From contig JAZBRS010000026.1 of NCBI GenBank assembly GCA_037176725.1, positions 151,353,501 to 151,417,500 on the forward strand: 64,000 nt of DNA, written 5' to 3'. This document shows positions 1 through 11,465 of the stretch, piece by piece (position 1 is the first letter of the stretch; every line of letters begins with the position of its first letter). The translations under genes were made by a program, and so were the position numbers. The notes beneath the pieces were generated by a model. That model saw nothing but the letters and a program-made list of their open reading frames with translations, searched no databases and was not told the origin of the DNA. The stretch comes from Posidonia oceanica (taxonomy: Eukaryota > Streptophyta > Magnoliopsida > Alismatales > Posidoniaceae).

Positions 1-2163
1 CATTTTGGAGGAGGTACGCTTTGAATTCAGCTCTATTTATTCTGTTCTACCACTGCTTTATTATGTCTGATTTCTAACTTGAACTGTAATTCTGCATGAG
101 AGGGGGAATTTCACGGGCCATCTGCTTGATCCCGCTCACATTTGTGAGAGGGGCGACTTCCAGGTTAGTATGCCTCCCCGTTTAGCAATTCTCTCATTCT
201 GATTGCTGGATATCTAACATCAAATGTCTTGTTTGCAGGCTGGGGACGCCACCCAGACGATGAGGTGCCACTAGGTGCCGATGCTGGAGCATTTTCAGCG
301 GCTGCCGGAGCATCTAGGGGAGTTCCTATTGCACCACAGCCCCTTCGGCAGCTTCCTACGGATTCTTGCCATTCATGGTCACTACCAGTTCTTCCGGGCG
401 CTGGCGGAGCGGTGGAGGCACGAGACGCATACATTTCATTTCCCGTATGGGGAAATGACGGTGCTACCAGAGCACTGGGCATTGCTGATGGGTCTACGCT
501 TCGGAGGGGAGCCAATCGTGGGCAAGACGACGCAGGGCTTCGTGATGGTGCCCAGTCTGCTTGGTAGAGTACCCCCGAAGAACAACCGGTCGAAGTGCAG
601 CTTCCAGTTGTCATGGCTCTGAGGATGGATGGAGGTCTGGCCAGAGCCAGCATCTGGAAAGGTGCAGTCGCAGTTTGTGCTGCGCCATTTCCTGCTAGAG
701 CTGATCTACCTCATCTTCTATGACGCTTCTGGATATTGCGTGCATGTGGATTGGCTTATCTACCTGGCTGACTTGTAGCGGCTGGATGTATATGACTGGG
801 GTGGAGCCAGCTACGCTTGGCTGCTCTGCGGTTTGGACGGCGTCGTTCAGCCGGGTCGACGCTCGTACATTGGTTTATATCCTCTGCTTATGGTGAGTGT
901 CTAATTTTGTCTGTTAAATGCAAATTGCCCATTTAAGACTGTACTGACTGTTTCTGCTTCTCTTGGTAGTACTGGTCGATAGAGCATGTAGTCCGGGGAC
1001 ACTACTTTTACTGGCTACGTCCTGAGCTGCTGCCCCTTCTGTGACAGTGGTGTAAGCCTGACCACAGGCTAGCCTCGGGCGTCTTCAGTTACGAGGCATA
1101 TAGATATTTGCTAGACTTGTTCCGCCTAGAGGATGTAAGTCCGTTTCTTCCTTTGCTTACTTTAAAATTCTTCAAACAATTACCATATCTGCTGGTTTCT
1201 GACTTCGTTTGCTTGTTTGTTGGCTCAAGTCCAACTTCGCCCCTTCGAGGAGTTCAAGGGGCTTGATGGGTTCCTTGGAACTTAGCGCGGGAGCTGAGGG
1301 AGCAGCGACTCAGGTTCTATTGCTTGAAGAAGTCAGCCTACTACCTCCCGGAGCGTGTCCGGCATCAGATGGCCAACGAGTTTTGCATTCGTGTAGCTCC
1401 TCTTGCTGATATGGGATCAAAGGCTTGCACGCTTGGGGTGGCATGATTGGCGACTACTGCGGCTCGTGACCGCCCGTGCCGGTACCTCCTCCATGACATA
1501 GAGCACGAGGAGTACATGGTCTGGTTCCAGTGGGTCAAAAAGTCGTATCTGTTCAAGGAGGGGCTGCGGGAGATGTAGTGCGAGATGTGGTTCAGTGCCG
1601 ACTAGGCCAAGGTATGATGCATCATCTTGGTGTAAGTCTTGTTCTAATATACAACTATTGATAGATGTCTAACAGAATTTCTGTGCCTTCTGCAGGGCTT
1701 CGAGGAGGTTTTCAAGGCCTTCTACGATGACATGAGGGCCAAGGAGGTAAAAACTATTGTAATTAGCTTTAAATTACATTTTCTGCTCTTTACTGGCTCT
1801 AACACCTTTTTCTTTGCAGGCGGTGAGGTGGCGAGCTACCTCGGAGGTTTGCATTTAATTGTTCATAAGAACTGTTGTTTAGCACTGCTTCTCTGTTCTG
1901 ACTTGTCTCTGTTTTCTGCTTTTCAGGGTAGAGAGCCTGCGAGGGAGATGAACATGGCCAACAGTGAGGATTTTACTGTCGAGCATGAGGTGGAGGACAG
2001 GTCTGAGGGTGAGGACGTCGGTACCTCCACACCTGTTACCTTACGGGCCCACGTTGCTACGATCTCCAGAAGGCTGAGTCGCAAGGTGGCCCGTACTACC
2101 ACCGAGGCTGCACAGAGGCAGGAGCCCGACTCCGACACGGAGTTTATCTCGTGGGAGGAGTAG
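1..2163 (+). pseudogene. Plant mobile domain (PMD) gene, multi-exon, broken
   Basis: This is a degraded PMD-type gene; the family is transposase-related and often carried by plant elements. Readable exons are the end of one at 1-13, then about 109-163, 239-892, 970-1134, about 1230-1610, 1696-1746, 1820-1846 and 1927-2163, most bounded by GT and AG. The exon at 239-892 encodes the core, with the typical ETHTFHFPYGEMTVLPEHWA stretch and later DWLIYLADL and YDWGGASYAWL. The exon from 970 continues YWSIEHVVRGHYFYWLRPEL. The last exon is acidic and ends at TAG 2161-2163. In-frame stops lie at 272-274 (TAG), 620-622 (TGA), 776-778 (TAG), 1042-1044 (TGA), 1444-1446 (TGA), 1576-1578 (TAG) and 1603-1605 (TAG), and the frame slips near 1230-1290. 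Apart from those breaks the frame is readable, so decay is mostly by point mutation. The 5' end lies outside the window. It probably belongs to the Tat-like element whose 3' UTR follows. Confidence 0.75.
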
Positions 2164-3312
2164 GGTTGGCTACTGGACAGCCCTCCTTGTTTTGTTGATT
2201 TATATGCTATATGTAATGGACAAAATGAACTATACTGCTTGTATTCTGAACAAAAACAACCACTTATATATGCAATTTTGCCTTGGACTTCTCTGGTGTG
2301 TGCATGGATGTTCATTACAGGTGTTGGAATGTTTTTGATACTTGTATAGCCTTTCTGTAGGTTTCTGGAAGGTCTTGTGCCATTTTGGCAGGTAAACAGG
2401 TCAGTCTATACTTCTGTCTGTAATCTGCACTTCGTGCCGGTATTGCGCGCCAGATGGTTACACTTAGACACGTCGCCAATATCAGACGACGGCTTAGTCT
2501 GATTCTTTTCAGCGCCATCTATTGTAGTCAACTCTATACGACCAGGTGTGTTGCCTTCTTCTAATGATTCTCTTTGGCGCCATGAAGTTCTATCAACTCT
2601 ATACGACTAGAAGTATCGCTAGGGAGTTTACTGATAGTAAACCTGTGCGCAGCACCCCTATCTAGCAACAACTCCCCTAGCCTCAGACTAGGCGCCCATT
2701 ACCTCCAAGCCAGGAATAGGGGAAACCTGCATGCCTATGTGGGAGTAAAAGAAAAGACAAAATGAAAAAAGTAGGTGTAGGTCCTCGAGAGTTTGGCATG
2801 AAGCCTATCCTCACCGCACCACTACCTCAACACTAAAAATTCATCACCCATTCTGGAGTGCCACCGACAGTTAGGAATCTGAGTAGAGTCGGGTGAGTCA
2901 GAGACTGCTTCTTTCCTTTGCGGCAGGCGTCAAGCACTCCATATATTGAGGGTAATAGAAATCTAGCATAAATCATGCATACATCTCTCAAGCCTTCATC
3001 ATCCCTTGTACTCTTTCCCTCCCACTTCGCAAGACTCAGCTTGGTGCTGGAACAGTACTTCTGCCAAGGCAGGTTGACCGCCTTCGAACCACATTGGTCC
3101 AGAGCTCCTACCAGCCTGCCCGGCCACCACTCAACCCAAGTATCAGCACAAGCCCTATACAAGTCATCACTGTCGGCACAGTTGTTTGGGATGTATGTCA
3201 GTAGCTAGGGGCAGAATGGTCATCTCAGAGGCAATATGACAACTTCAGCACATCGGGGTCCCTCAGGGAATGTCTGGCTCGCATAGCCAGGCACTAACAA
3301 CCATCCTTTGTG
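2164..3312. other. Non-coding spacer of the Tat-like 3' region
   Basis: I see no credible gene. The stretch from 2164 is the 3' flank of the PMD pseudogene. Two related segments at about 2508-2545 and 2573-2612 share GCGCCAT and TCAACTCTATACGAC, so they look like an old duplication. The short open frames here show no recognisable protein motif. Confidence 0.5.
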
Positions 3313-3500
3313 TGACTTCGCTCTTGGCAGACGAAGTCCCTTTTGCTTGTCTCCTCGCTCCGTGCAGACGAGAGCAAGTGTACTCCTTTTGTGACTTCGC
3401 TCTGGACGGACGAAGTCCCTTTCGCTTGTTTCCTCGCTCCGTGCGGAAGAGGACAAGTGTGCCTTTTGTGCGACTTCGCCTCGGGCAAGCAAGGTCACTT
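3313..3500 (+). repeat. 78-bp tandem repeat with GACTTCG/CGAAGTC hairpins
   Basis: Two near-complete units (3313-3391 and 3392-3469) and a partial third are visible. Each unit begins with an inverted repeat, GACTTCG, 10-11 bases, then CGAAGTC (3314-3320 with 3332-3338 in unit 1), followed by a T/C-rich part and a second, weaker hairpin around GCTCCGTGC. A diverged relative occurs just past both large hairpin arrays, near 8201-8250 and 24683-24740 (CTTCACTCC...GGACGGAGTCCC), which ties this block to the same Tat 3' UTR family. Confidence 0.7.
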
Positions 3501-3643
3501 TGCATGACTGAATGTGCTTGGATTTTGTGATCTGAATGTTAGCTGTAACATGTTAACTGCTTTATTGGCTTTGAAATGCGCATCTGCTTCTTTGACAGCC
3601 AGTGTTGCGTGCCTGTGCTTGATCTGATAGACCACAACCTTGA

Positions 3644-4951
3644 TTGCAGGTACTCGAAGATCTTGCACCAGTCTTCTGCTCAGAGTCGCGAGCCGTGCGA
3701 CTGACTCCTCTTTTAGTTGCCTGCATTTCTTCCCTCCTTACCCGTGAAATGGGTTTCCCCACTTTAGTAACCCCGACGTGCTGCTCCGAGGTTCTCCGAG
3801 GGTGGATCGGCGAACTCACCGCCGATGACCGTGAGAAGCTAAGTTTGTGGGGCATCCCGCCCAGGCTTTTGAAGACAACTGAGGTAGAAGTGAGCCGGCA
3901 CCTCCTGTGCGTTGCTACAAGATTTTGGAAGCCTATGCACCATGTTTATCGCTTTGGCAGAACGGAGCTGACACCTACACTGGAGGAAGTACGCCGAATC
4001 TATGGCTTTTCAAAGCTTATGGGACCAACTGTGTTTATGAGGCAGGACGGATATGTTGCGGTCCTGAGCCAACTGACTGGACTCTCCATGGTTGACTGTA
4101 AACAAAGACTGATCTGCTCCGACGGGCCTACGCCCATGCTCCGCCTGGAATACTTCGATCAAGTTGCCAAGAAGCGTGTCGCGCTCGGAGATGAACTGTG
4201 GCTTTGGGGTTTTGTTACCCGCTTCTTAGGGAAGATGATCTTCAGTCATGGCCGGATGATGGTTGCAATTGAAGTTGCCGAGATTGCATTTGCTGTGATG
4301 ACTCGGCAGATCGACCTGGCACTAGTAGTTTTGGCAGAGACTTATCGTGGACTGGACCACATCCCGCACCACTGCCGCCACTTCCACGGCTGCGGGGCCC
4401 TGGTGCAGGTTTGGCTGGCTGGACACCTGGGGATGGAGATTCTGTGCCTAGAGAGGTCCGCCTTCAAGACTTATTGCGGTACTGGCCATGCCTGAGCTAT
4501 TTAGAGCGTCCGTGAGGAATACGAGAAGCTAGTGAAGTTGACTGAAGATGCAGTAACCTGGTGCATCATCCCATCCGCAGCTGAATCATTCACTGTCTTC
4601 TTCGGCGCTCACGACATGCGACTGGTTATGCAGTCAGGGTTCACCGAGGGTGTTGAATACCATCCTACCCAGGTCATGCGGCAGTTCGGCTTCCAACAGG
4701 GTGCCTTTGTCAACAGCACAGCACTCAAGCTTCTTCAGCCCTACCCACTCAACTCAACTGCTGCAACAACAGAACTGGCCCACCTGATGCGCCATGGGGT
4801 ACAATCGACAGACATTGCGGTTGTGAAAGGCTCAGGGTGTACCCCTGAGTATGTGGCTGAGGTACAAGGGCTTTGGCCCATCAATGATATCCCGCCTGGC
4901 ACCCCTCTGTTTAGTGACACTAGGAGTTCCAAGAAGGCCCGAATTGGTTAG
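3644..4951 (+). pseudogene. DUF7745-like / PMD-related element gene, two stops
   Basis: A single reading frame runs from about 3644 (a likelier start is the Met of MGFPTLVTPTCC near 3749) to TAG at 4949-4951. It is broken only by TGA 4493-4495 and TAG 4502-4504. The N-terminal half has the layout of the retroelement-associated domain now called DUF7745: LSLWGIPPRLL, then RFWKPMHHVYRFGRTELTPT, then LEEVRRIYGF and VFMRQDGYVAVL. After the stops it continues with REEYEKLVKLTEDAV and a C-terminal region of about 130 residues that I do not recognise. AT-rich flank with AATCAATG-like sequence follows. Its role in elements is unknown. Both stops fit C-to-T changes from CGA and CAG. The family call comes from pattern memory, not a search. 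Confidence 0.65.
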
Positions 4952-5519
4952 GGCACTTGTGCAGCTGCGTGTCCTATTTAAGTCTTGTTGTATTTTGTTC
5001 GACCCGGCTATGGGCATGTAACCAAGACTTAATCAATGCAAAGATATTTGTTGTGCCATTTGCTTGTGTGTTGCGTTTGCGTTTTATAACTTGATGCATG
5101 CATATTCTCGCACAATCATGTCTTGAGCCGCTTGTCCGGCTTGCTATCAGAATACTGCATTGAACCCATGCATCAAACCACTCGGAACCACGAGGAGGGC
5201 GCCATCAGACCCTAACAATTCACAAAAGTTAGAAGCAACTGCCAGAATTCTCAATGCAGGAAAGCCCCTGTATTTTATCAGAATATCAGAATCTCTGCAG
5301 ATCAATGCCGGAAAACTCCAAGTGACTCCTAGATAGGATACTCAGTCGCAGCATCCGTCAATCACCCTGGGATCAAGCAAAGCCGTCGAGCACCCTCAGT
5401 CGGATCTTCATCTAGGCTAGTACTCCCTAACTACTCGGTTGGCAAACACGTCAGTTTTGTCCCCATTCTTCGCTTTTCGATGCCAAGGGTGCTTCAGCTG
5501 TCCCTTGGTATCCTTTCCT
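4952..5519 (+). other. Tat-like 3' UTR, left part
   Basis: Non-coding. The last 50 bases (GATGCCAAGGGTGC...CTTGGTATC...GATAC) resemble 8335-8380 downstream in the same UTR (GGTGCCAAGAGCGC...TAGTATCATC...GATAC), so the UTR itself contains old repeats. The block ends with GATAC, the left copy of the target duplication of the following solo LTR. Confidence 0.5.
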
Positions 5520-5524
5520 GATAC
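5520..5524. repeat. Left target-site duplication GATAC of solo LTR M
   Basis: GATAC here and again at 7115-7119 flanks an LTR that starts TGT and ends ACA on either strand. Five-base duplications are the norm for Ty3/gypsy integration. Confidence 0.9.
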
Positions 5525-7114
5525 TGTGGATAGATTTTTGGGGGGTGTTTTAAGAAGATGACTACGCCTCCACGTACGTCGTCAACTTTTGTGATCGCCA
5601 CTCGCCTTTGCGTAGACAAGACACCTTGGGGGGAGATGCGGAAGCTGTGGGTACTCGAATCACTGGATCGACGGCAGGATGTCATCCAGCAGCTCCTTCA
5701 TGTTATGTAAGCAATTTTCTTTCCTTCAAAACAAATAAAAAGAGAAGATCTAGATTAGTTGGTGTGTAGTAAATGGTAACAAAGAAGAACAGAGAATACT
5801 AGAAACAAATAAATCTAATACTAACTGGGGGTTGTTCCCCGCATGTATATGCTATGGGTCCTATTTTAAGGAATGCAATATGAGATAAAAAGATTAGAAG
5901 ATACTCCCTTCACTCTCGTGCTGTTTGCAGTGGAGTAGAAGTGGAGGCATGGTCAGAGCTCCAGCTAGGCTCGAGATCTCTGGGATCGTAGTTGGGTTGT
6001 AGTGATCTCTGGGATCTTGGGTTTCTCTGGATTGAGGGTGGAGACTAGGGTTTCTGGCTTGGAAACTCTAGCTGTTTGAAGGTGGAAGCTCAAAACCCTG
6101 AAAACCTAAAGAGAATTTCTCCAATATAGGTTTTCCTCACAACCGACCGGGGGATTTCTCTCTCTAAAATTCCGACCCTCAAACCACTGACCTAGGGGGT
6201 CTATTTATAGACTCTAGGGGTGTGAGGACGGTTGGAGTTCAAAAAATTCAAGAAAAATGGCAGTTAAGGCTAGTCGCCGGTACAAGCAGCGCTTAAGATC
6301 AGCAACTGCTCAGTTAAAGTGTGGGAAGACCCGGGAACGAGGCCACGATAGTTAGTCGCCGGTTGAGGTGGCGCCTAATAGTTGAGGGGGGAGTGGGAAA
6401 TAACTGTGAAAAAGCGCTTCAAAAGGGGCCACGATTGCTAGTCGCCGCATAGAACGACGCCTGATGGTCAAAGATCATGGGGAAGACCGAGGCAGTTCCA
6501 CAACCGTCTAGTCGCCTATTGAGATGGTGCCTAAAGGTTGAGGGGTTAGTGGGAATTGACCATGGAAAAACAACTGCCAAAGCGGTTATGACCGTTAGTC
6601 ACCCCTTTGGTTGACGCCTATCTTAGTCGCCTAATGATGGGGCGCCTAGCTGGGTCACCTCCTCAGGTGGCTACTAAGGAGCTCACCTGTTGGAAGGACG
6701 TCTGTCCTAGTCACCTCCTTAAATGGCACCTATGATGGTCGCCTCCTCAGCTGGCAACTAATAAGCTCAGGTCATTTCTAGCCCTATTTTCCAGGTTTTG
6801 GCCAAAGAAACAAGATAAAGGCTGGGAAACTACAAATAGTCTATGAAATCAAGAAGGCATGTCTGTTAACTCAAATCTGCCACGAATCTAAGTAGAAATA
6901 AAGGATATTCAGGGTACTCGGACTTGTCACGAGTCTGAGTGAGTTGGCTCTGCCACAGCTAACAACCTGAGTCAAGGTAGGATCAAGTGATGCTTTGAAG
7001 AAATCAAGGAAGATCTGGAAAATGTGCTGTTAGGCCTTAGACATGTGATCTTTGGTGCCTCAGAAGTCCCTGTCCTCTATGAACTCTGGGAAATGCAAAA
7101 ATGGGATATCTACA
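5525..7114 (-). mobile_element. Solo LTR of Tat-like family M (1590 bp)
   Basis: On the minus strand it begins TGTAGATATCCCATTTTTGC, close to the TGTAGACACCCCATTTTG starts of LTRs B and C, and ends CTATCCACA. Perfect GATAC duplications flank it, so this copy is a solo LTR left by LTR-LTR recombination. A minus-strand TATA box lies at 6201-6210. The U3 part (about 6260-6780 on the + strand) holds three or four imperfect repeats built around TAGTCGCC...GGCGCCTA. The copy at 22347-23551 is about 385 bp shorter, mainly because one or two of these units and a 186-bp block near 6690-6880 are missing there. Confidence 0.9.
6201..6210 (-). promoter_or_regulatory. TATA box of solo LTR M
   Basis: The minus strand reads CTATAAATAG inside GAGTCTATAAATAGACCCCC, a classic plant TATA context about 1 kb upstream of the LTR end. 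It is conserved in the second M LTR at 23022-23031. It fixes the transcription direction of M as leftward. Confidence 0.75.
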
Positions 7115-7119
7115 GATAC
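7115..7119. repeat. Right target-site duplication GATAC of solo LTR M
   Basis: Matches 5520-5524 exactly. The Tat 3' UTR resumes immediately with CAAGGGCATC. Confidence 0.9.
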
Positions 7120-7250
7120 CAAGGGCATCTTTTCTGTTGCCCTATGGTATCACTCCCCCATCTTTCCCTAGGCTGACATCCCTAACTGTCACGGGTCCAT
7201 CTGCAGCTTTTGCCCCACCTCCGGGTTTTGATGCTCCCGTTATCATTTCT

Positions 7251-8180
7251 GGTCGATAAGTCTGAAACTTATCACTTTGCATTCTCCTTTTGCGGTCAAT
7301 GAGTTCGAAACTCATCCTTTCCAGTCAATAAGTCCGAAACATATCCTTTTCGGTCGATAAGTCCGAAACTTATCACTTTGCATTCTCCCTTTGCGGTCGA
7401 TGAGTCCGAAACTCATCCTTTCTGGTCGATAAGTCCGAAACTTATCCTTTCCGGTCGATAAGTCCGAAACTTATCACTTTGCATTCTCCTTTGCAGTCGA
7501 TGAGTCCGAAACTCATCCTTTCCGGTCGACAAGTCCGAAACTTATCCTTTCCGGTCGATAAGTCTGAAACTTATCACTTTGCATTTTACTTTGCGGTCGA
7601 TGAGTCCGAAACTCATCCTTTCCAGTCGATAAGTCTAAAACTTATTCTTTCTGATCAATAAGTCCGAAACTTATCACTTTGCATTCTCCTTTGCGGTTGA
7701 TGAGTCTGAAACTCATCCTTTCCGGTCCATAAGTCCGAAACTTATCCTTTCTGGTCGATAAGTCTGAAACTTATCACTTTGCATTCTCCTTTGCAGTCGA
7801 TGAGTCCGAAACTCATCCTTTCCGGTCGATAAGTCCGAAACTTATCCTTTCCAATCGATAAGTCTGAAACTTATCACTTTGCATTTTACTTTGCGGTCGA
7901 TGAGTCCGAAACTCATCCTTTCCAGTCGATAAGTCTGAAACTTATCCTTTCTGATCGATAAGTCCGAAACTTATCACTTTGCATTCTCCTTTGCGGTCGA
8001 TGAGTATGAAACTCACCCTTTCCTGTCAATAAGTCCAAAACTTATCCTTTCTGGTCGATAAGTCCGAAACTTATCACTTTGCATTTTCCTTTGTGGTCGA
8101 TGAGTCTGAAACTCATCGTTTCCGGTTGATAAGTCCGAAACTTATCATCTTCCCTTGCGGTCGATAGGTCCGAAACTTGC
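7251..8180 (+). repeat. Hairpin-module array, 100-bp period (left copy)
   Basis: About nine higher-order units of 100 bp. Each has three hairpin modules: GATAAGTCCGAAACTTATC plus a 23-base spacer with ACTTTGCATT, then GATGAGTCCGAAACTCATC plus 10 bases, then GATAAGTCCGAAACTTATC plus 10 bases. Every module is a 7-bp inverted repeat around a CCGAA loop, and A-to-G in the left arm is matched by T-to-C in the right arm. Modules are joined by CTTTCCGGTC. Tandem repeats in the 3' UTR just upstream of the polypurine tract are known in Tat-lineage elements, and this position fits. Short open frames across it are by-products of repetition. Confidence 0.9.
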
Positions 8181-8973
8181 CAATTATCTTCTCTTGCATG
8201 GCTTCACTCCGGGTGGACGGAGTCCCGCTTGCTTGCTTCCTCAGGCGAGGACAAGCTATCCTTTCTCCCTTTTGTCGGGCTGGTAGCCCTAACTGCTCAG
8301 TTGACACCCATCTTACTGTTTAACCTTCCTCTCGGTGCCAAGAGCGCTTTTAGCTGCCCCCTAGTATCATCTCCCTGATACCAGAGGCATCTTTTCCACT
8401 GCCCTCGGTGTCTTTCTTGGGTTGGTAGCCCATATTACCCGAACGACATCCGTCACAATGTCAGGTGTCTTTCTTGGGCCGATAACCCAAACTATCCGGT
8501 AATGAGTCCATCAACTCCTCAGGCTGATAACCCATACTATCCGGTGATGAGTCTGTCAACTCATAGCCCATTGCACTAGCATCACACATTAGGTAGTTGC
8601 ACAGCATTACATGCTAGGTAATAGCACCTCACCGCATGCACACTAGCACTACATACTCTCCCCATCCCCAGTAGAGTCAAACACTGCATCACATCAACAT
8701 GCATCACACCGGCGTCGCTTAGAGCCGTACACAGCTCAACGCATAGCCTCAGCACACAGCATTGCATTATCCACAACATCATCACACGCATGCTTCGCCC
8801 GTGTCTTCCCAGTGGAGTTCAGCATGATGAGCATTAGTAACAGTATCGCGTCATGCATCAGCATTTGCACTTACATATGTGTTCGCATCCGCATCGCAGC
8901 AACGAGTCATGACTTTCGGTGTATTCACTGAATAAGTGACTCACGCCAACAGCATCTGTGCTCCTGCTGGTTC
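8181..8973 (+). other. Tat-like 3' UTR, distal part (left copy)
   Basis: Non-coding and nearly identical to 24667-25465. It contains a GACTTCG-type hairpin relative near 8201-8250, phrases of the form GGCTGATAACCC...TATCCGGTGATGAGTC, and the line AATAAGTGACTCACGCC that precedes the polypurine tract in elements A and B. The match stops after GGTTCAAGC near 8974. The expected GGGGTGTCTTGTC...polypurine tract...LTR is absent, so this copy is truncated. Confidence 0.75.
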
Positions 8974-10430
8974 AAGCCCCTTAGGCGTGAGCTCGTTCTT
9001 TATGTTGTAAGCTTTGTACCTGCACACTTAAAAAAAGATGTCAGTAATCACAGGTGAACCTTTCCCAGCTCCTAGGGGGATTGACTAAGTTATACTTGTA
9101 TAGGGGGCAAGGTAATCCCTTAATCAACATGCTTGGGAACTAGGTGGAGGGAATTAGTCTTGGCCTCAGTGGAGAGATGGAAAATCGGAGCCCAGTAGAC
9201 GCCGATTGTGAGTCATCCGTAGATGCTCTAAAGATTATTGCAGAAGCAATGTCTTTGTTTAGAAAATGCATCCAAGCCGTGAGGCATGCTTGAGTAGGAC
9301 ATTATCTCCAAATCCGAGGTGAATGATTGTTGCATCACCGGCCAGACTAACTCCAGTTTTCCTACTTACTAAGTTTTCACTTGTATGTAGGGTGGATGGT
9401 ACTTCTTTTTTTGGTTGGTTTTCTTGGATTTTCTAATTTTTGTTGAATTTTGAGATTTTATGATTTTTTGGTATTTTGGGATTTTCTGTTGTTTTTGCAT
9501 TTTGGATTTTCTGATTTTTGTTTTGGTAGTTTCTGGATTTTCTGATTTTTTTTGGTAGTTTTTGGATTGATGATTTTTGGTAGTTTTTGGATTGATGAGT
9601 GCAGTCACAACCGTCTACTCACAGCTTTTGCAGCATTGCCTGGTATTACCTAGGGTGAGAGAACTTTCCCTTCTAACATGCCTTGTCTTTTGAGAACTTG
9701 GGACCTCATACTAGTCTTATTTTGATTGATGTTTCCTTTATTTGATCAGTCCCTGAATTTCTAGGATTTCCTGCCCCTTGCCTGTGAGTGAGATAGGTGG
9801 AGGAGGTTTGTAGTGTAGTAAGCTCTCGACTTCGGCTTAGGTCTTGAATTCCACTTGCCTTTCCTTGGCCCTTAATGCATCTTTCTAGGATTTAGGCTTT
9901 AGACACATAGACAGCTTTTGCCGTGTTCCTTTTCCGCTCTTTGGATAGCTCTTTGCTGACCTCTTTTAGTTAGACAGTTTCTTTTATTGTCTCTTTTCGT
10001 TTGTTCCTCACTTGGACAGCTTCTTTGCTGCCTTCTTTCCTCTCTGTTTGGGCAGTTTTTGCTACCATCTTTTCTAGACGCTTTCTAAGTTAATTGGCAA
10101 GCGATTCGTACCAAAAGCCTCTGCTCCGAGCTTGCCTTTCTCTTACCTCCCCGTGCAAGTGTAGGTGCAAACAGGACAAGGTTGAGGTTACCCTAGTTGT
10201 TCAGTTCCTTTTCTATGTAGGATGCAACTTTCTTTCCTTGGCTAGGACTTGGTCTTTGATTCTTTCTAGATTTTGGCATGCTAATTAAGGGTGTATTGTA
10301 TGTAACTCCCATGGATCTAAAGATGCCTTTAGATTGTCACCACCAGTGGTCGGACCTTCCCTAGGTGTGACGGTCTCTGCTTGGGAAACCTTAGATAATA
10401 TTTTGGACCTTTGCCGCACCTTCTGGTTCG
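8974..10430. other. Unassigned non-coding block with T/G-rich tract
   Basis: I see no gene or element terminus. The stretch 9395-9600 is a T/G-rich near-tandem sequence built on TTTTCTGATTTTT and GGTAGTTTTTGGATT. The rest is unique-looking sequence of unknown origin between the truncated 3' UTR on the left and the 3' UTR of element A. Confidence 0.4.
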
Positions 10431-10739
10431 GTATTCCCACCCCCTGTCCACCTCAGCGGGCTGATACTCCCTAACTATCCGGCGACGAGTCTGTTAACTC
10501 CTTATCAGGCTGATAGCCCTAACTATCCGGTGATGAGTCCGTCAACTCCTCAGCGGGCTGATAGCCCTAACTATCCGGCGATAGGTCCGTTAACCTATCA
10601 CCCATTTCATCGTAGTGTAATAGCATTCTGTTGCATACCATGGTATATCATCAGCATTCGCATTGCATGACATCATATAGCTTCCTTATGTCCTCTATAG
10701 AGTCAGTCCTAGTGTTGCATTTCATCATTGCCCGGACAT

Positions 10740-11290
10740 GGCGTGCTTAGGATCTGATCCCTTGGCTCATGTATTGCTTAAGGTACCATTCTCGGCGCCC
10801 GCAAGACTTTCGCAGCTTGCCCGCTTCGGATGGCACCCGCAGTAGTGCGTGGCCTTGGTATCGTTTTCTCGGTTCCATGTGCCCGGCGTTCCACTGTTTA
10901 TACCTTGCGTTCCCCTGCATGGCATCGCGCGCTTAGGATTCGAACCTGTGGTTCGCGTACTGCCTAAGGTAACATCCTCAGCACCTGCAAGACTTTCGCA
11001 GCTTGCCGGCTTTGGATGGTACTCGCAGTAGTGTGCGGCCTCGGATCGTTTTCTCGGTCTCGCGTGCCCCATTGCATAACATTTGCACTCTTATTGCGCT
11101 ATTACTCCTCTGTAGTCATTACATCAACTTCCACATCCCATTTCCTTGTCACGGCCTGCTTAGGAAATCGAACCCCTGATCGTGCATTGCTAAAAGTGAC
11201 ATCCTCGGCACCTGCAAGACTTTCGCAGCTTGTCGGCTTAAGATGACACTTGTAGCAGTGCACGGCTAGGATCGCTTCCTTAGCATTACG
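10740..11290 (+). repeat. Three imperfect copies of a ~190-bp repeat
   Basis: Copies start near 10743, 10927 and 11155. Each begins GCTTAGGA, contains CCTGCAAGACTTTCGCAGCTTG or a close variant, then GTAGTGCG/GCAGTGCACGGC and GGATCG. The middle copy has two nested stems, CTTAGG/CCTAAG (10932-10937 with 10963-10968) enclosing CGAACC/GGTTCG (10941-10946 with 10950-10955). Open frames here show no protein motif. Confidence 0.7.
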
Positions 11291-11324
11291 TGTCTGCCAT
11301 CGCATGCACATCCACAGCATCTTT

Positions 11325-11465
11325 ACTTTTCAGCCTTTACTTCCAACACTTTCCTTTCAGCACTTTCCTTTCCAGCACTTTACATCCAGCACTCTCCTTA
11401 CAAGCACTTTACTTCCAGCAATTTCCTTTCAGCACTTTTATTTCAGCATCTTACTTTCAGCTCTT
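11325..11465 (+). repeat. CAGCACTTT(C/A) short tandem array
   Basis: About eight diverged units of 16-18 bp on the theme TTTCAGCACTTTCC. The apparent 78-106 residue open frames across it reflect the repeat. Confidence 0.75.

Noticed and set aside
3220..3530. Four overlapping frames of 64-92 codons on both strands
   Set aside because: They follow the 78-bp tandem repeat and have no domain.
7251..8180. Hammerhead ribozyme resemblance (GATGAGTCCGAAAC)
   Set aside because: The string looks like the CTGATGA...GAAAC core, but the preceding CT is CG here, helix II is missing and no cleavage-site helix is apparent. The simple inverted repeat explains it better.
7251..8180. CRISPR-like array
   Set aside because: Spacers are near-identical and the repeats are part of a plant retrotransposon 3' UTR in both copies.
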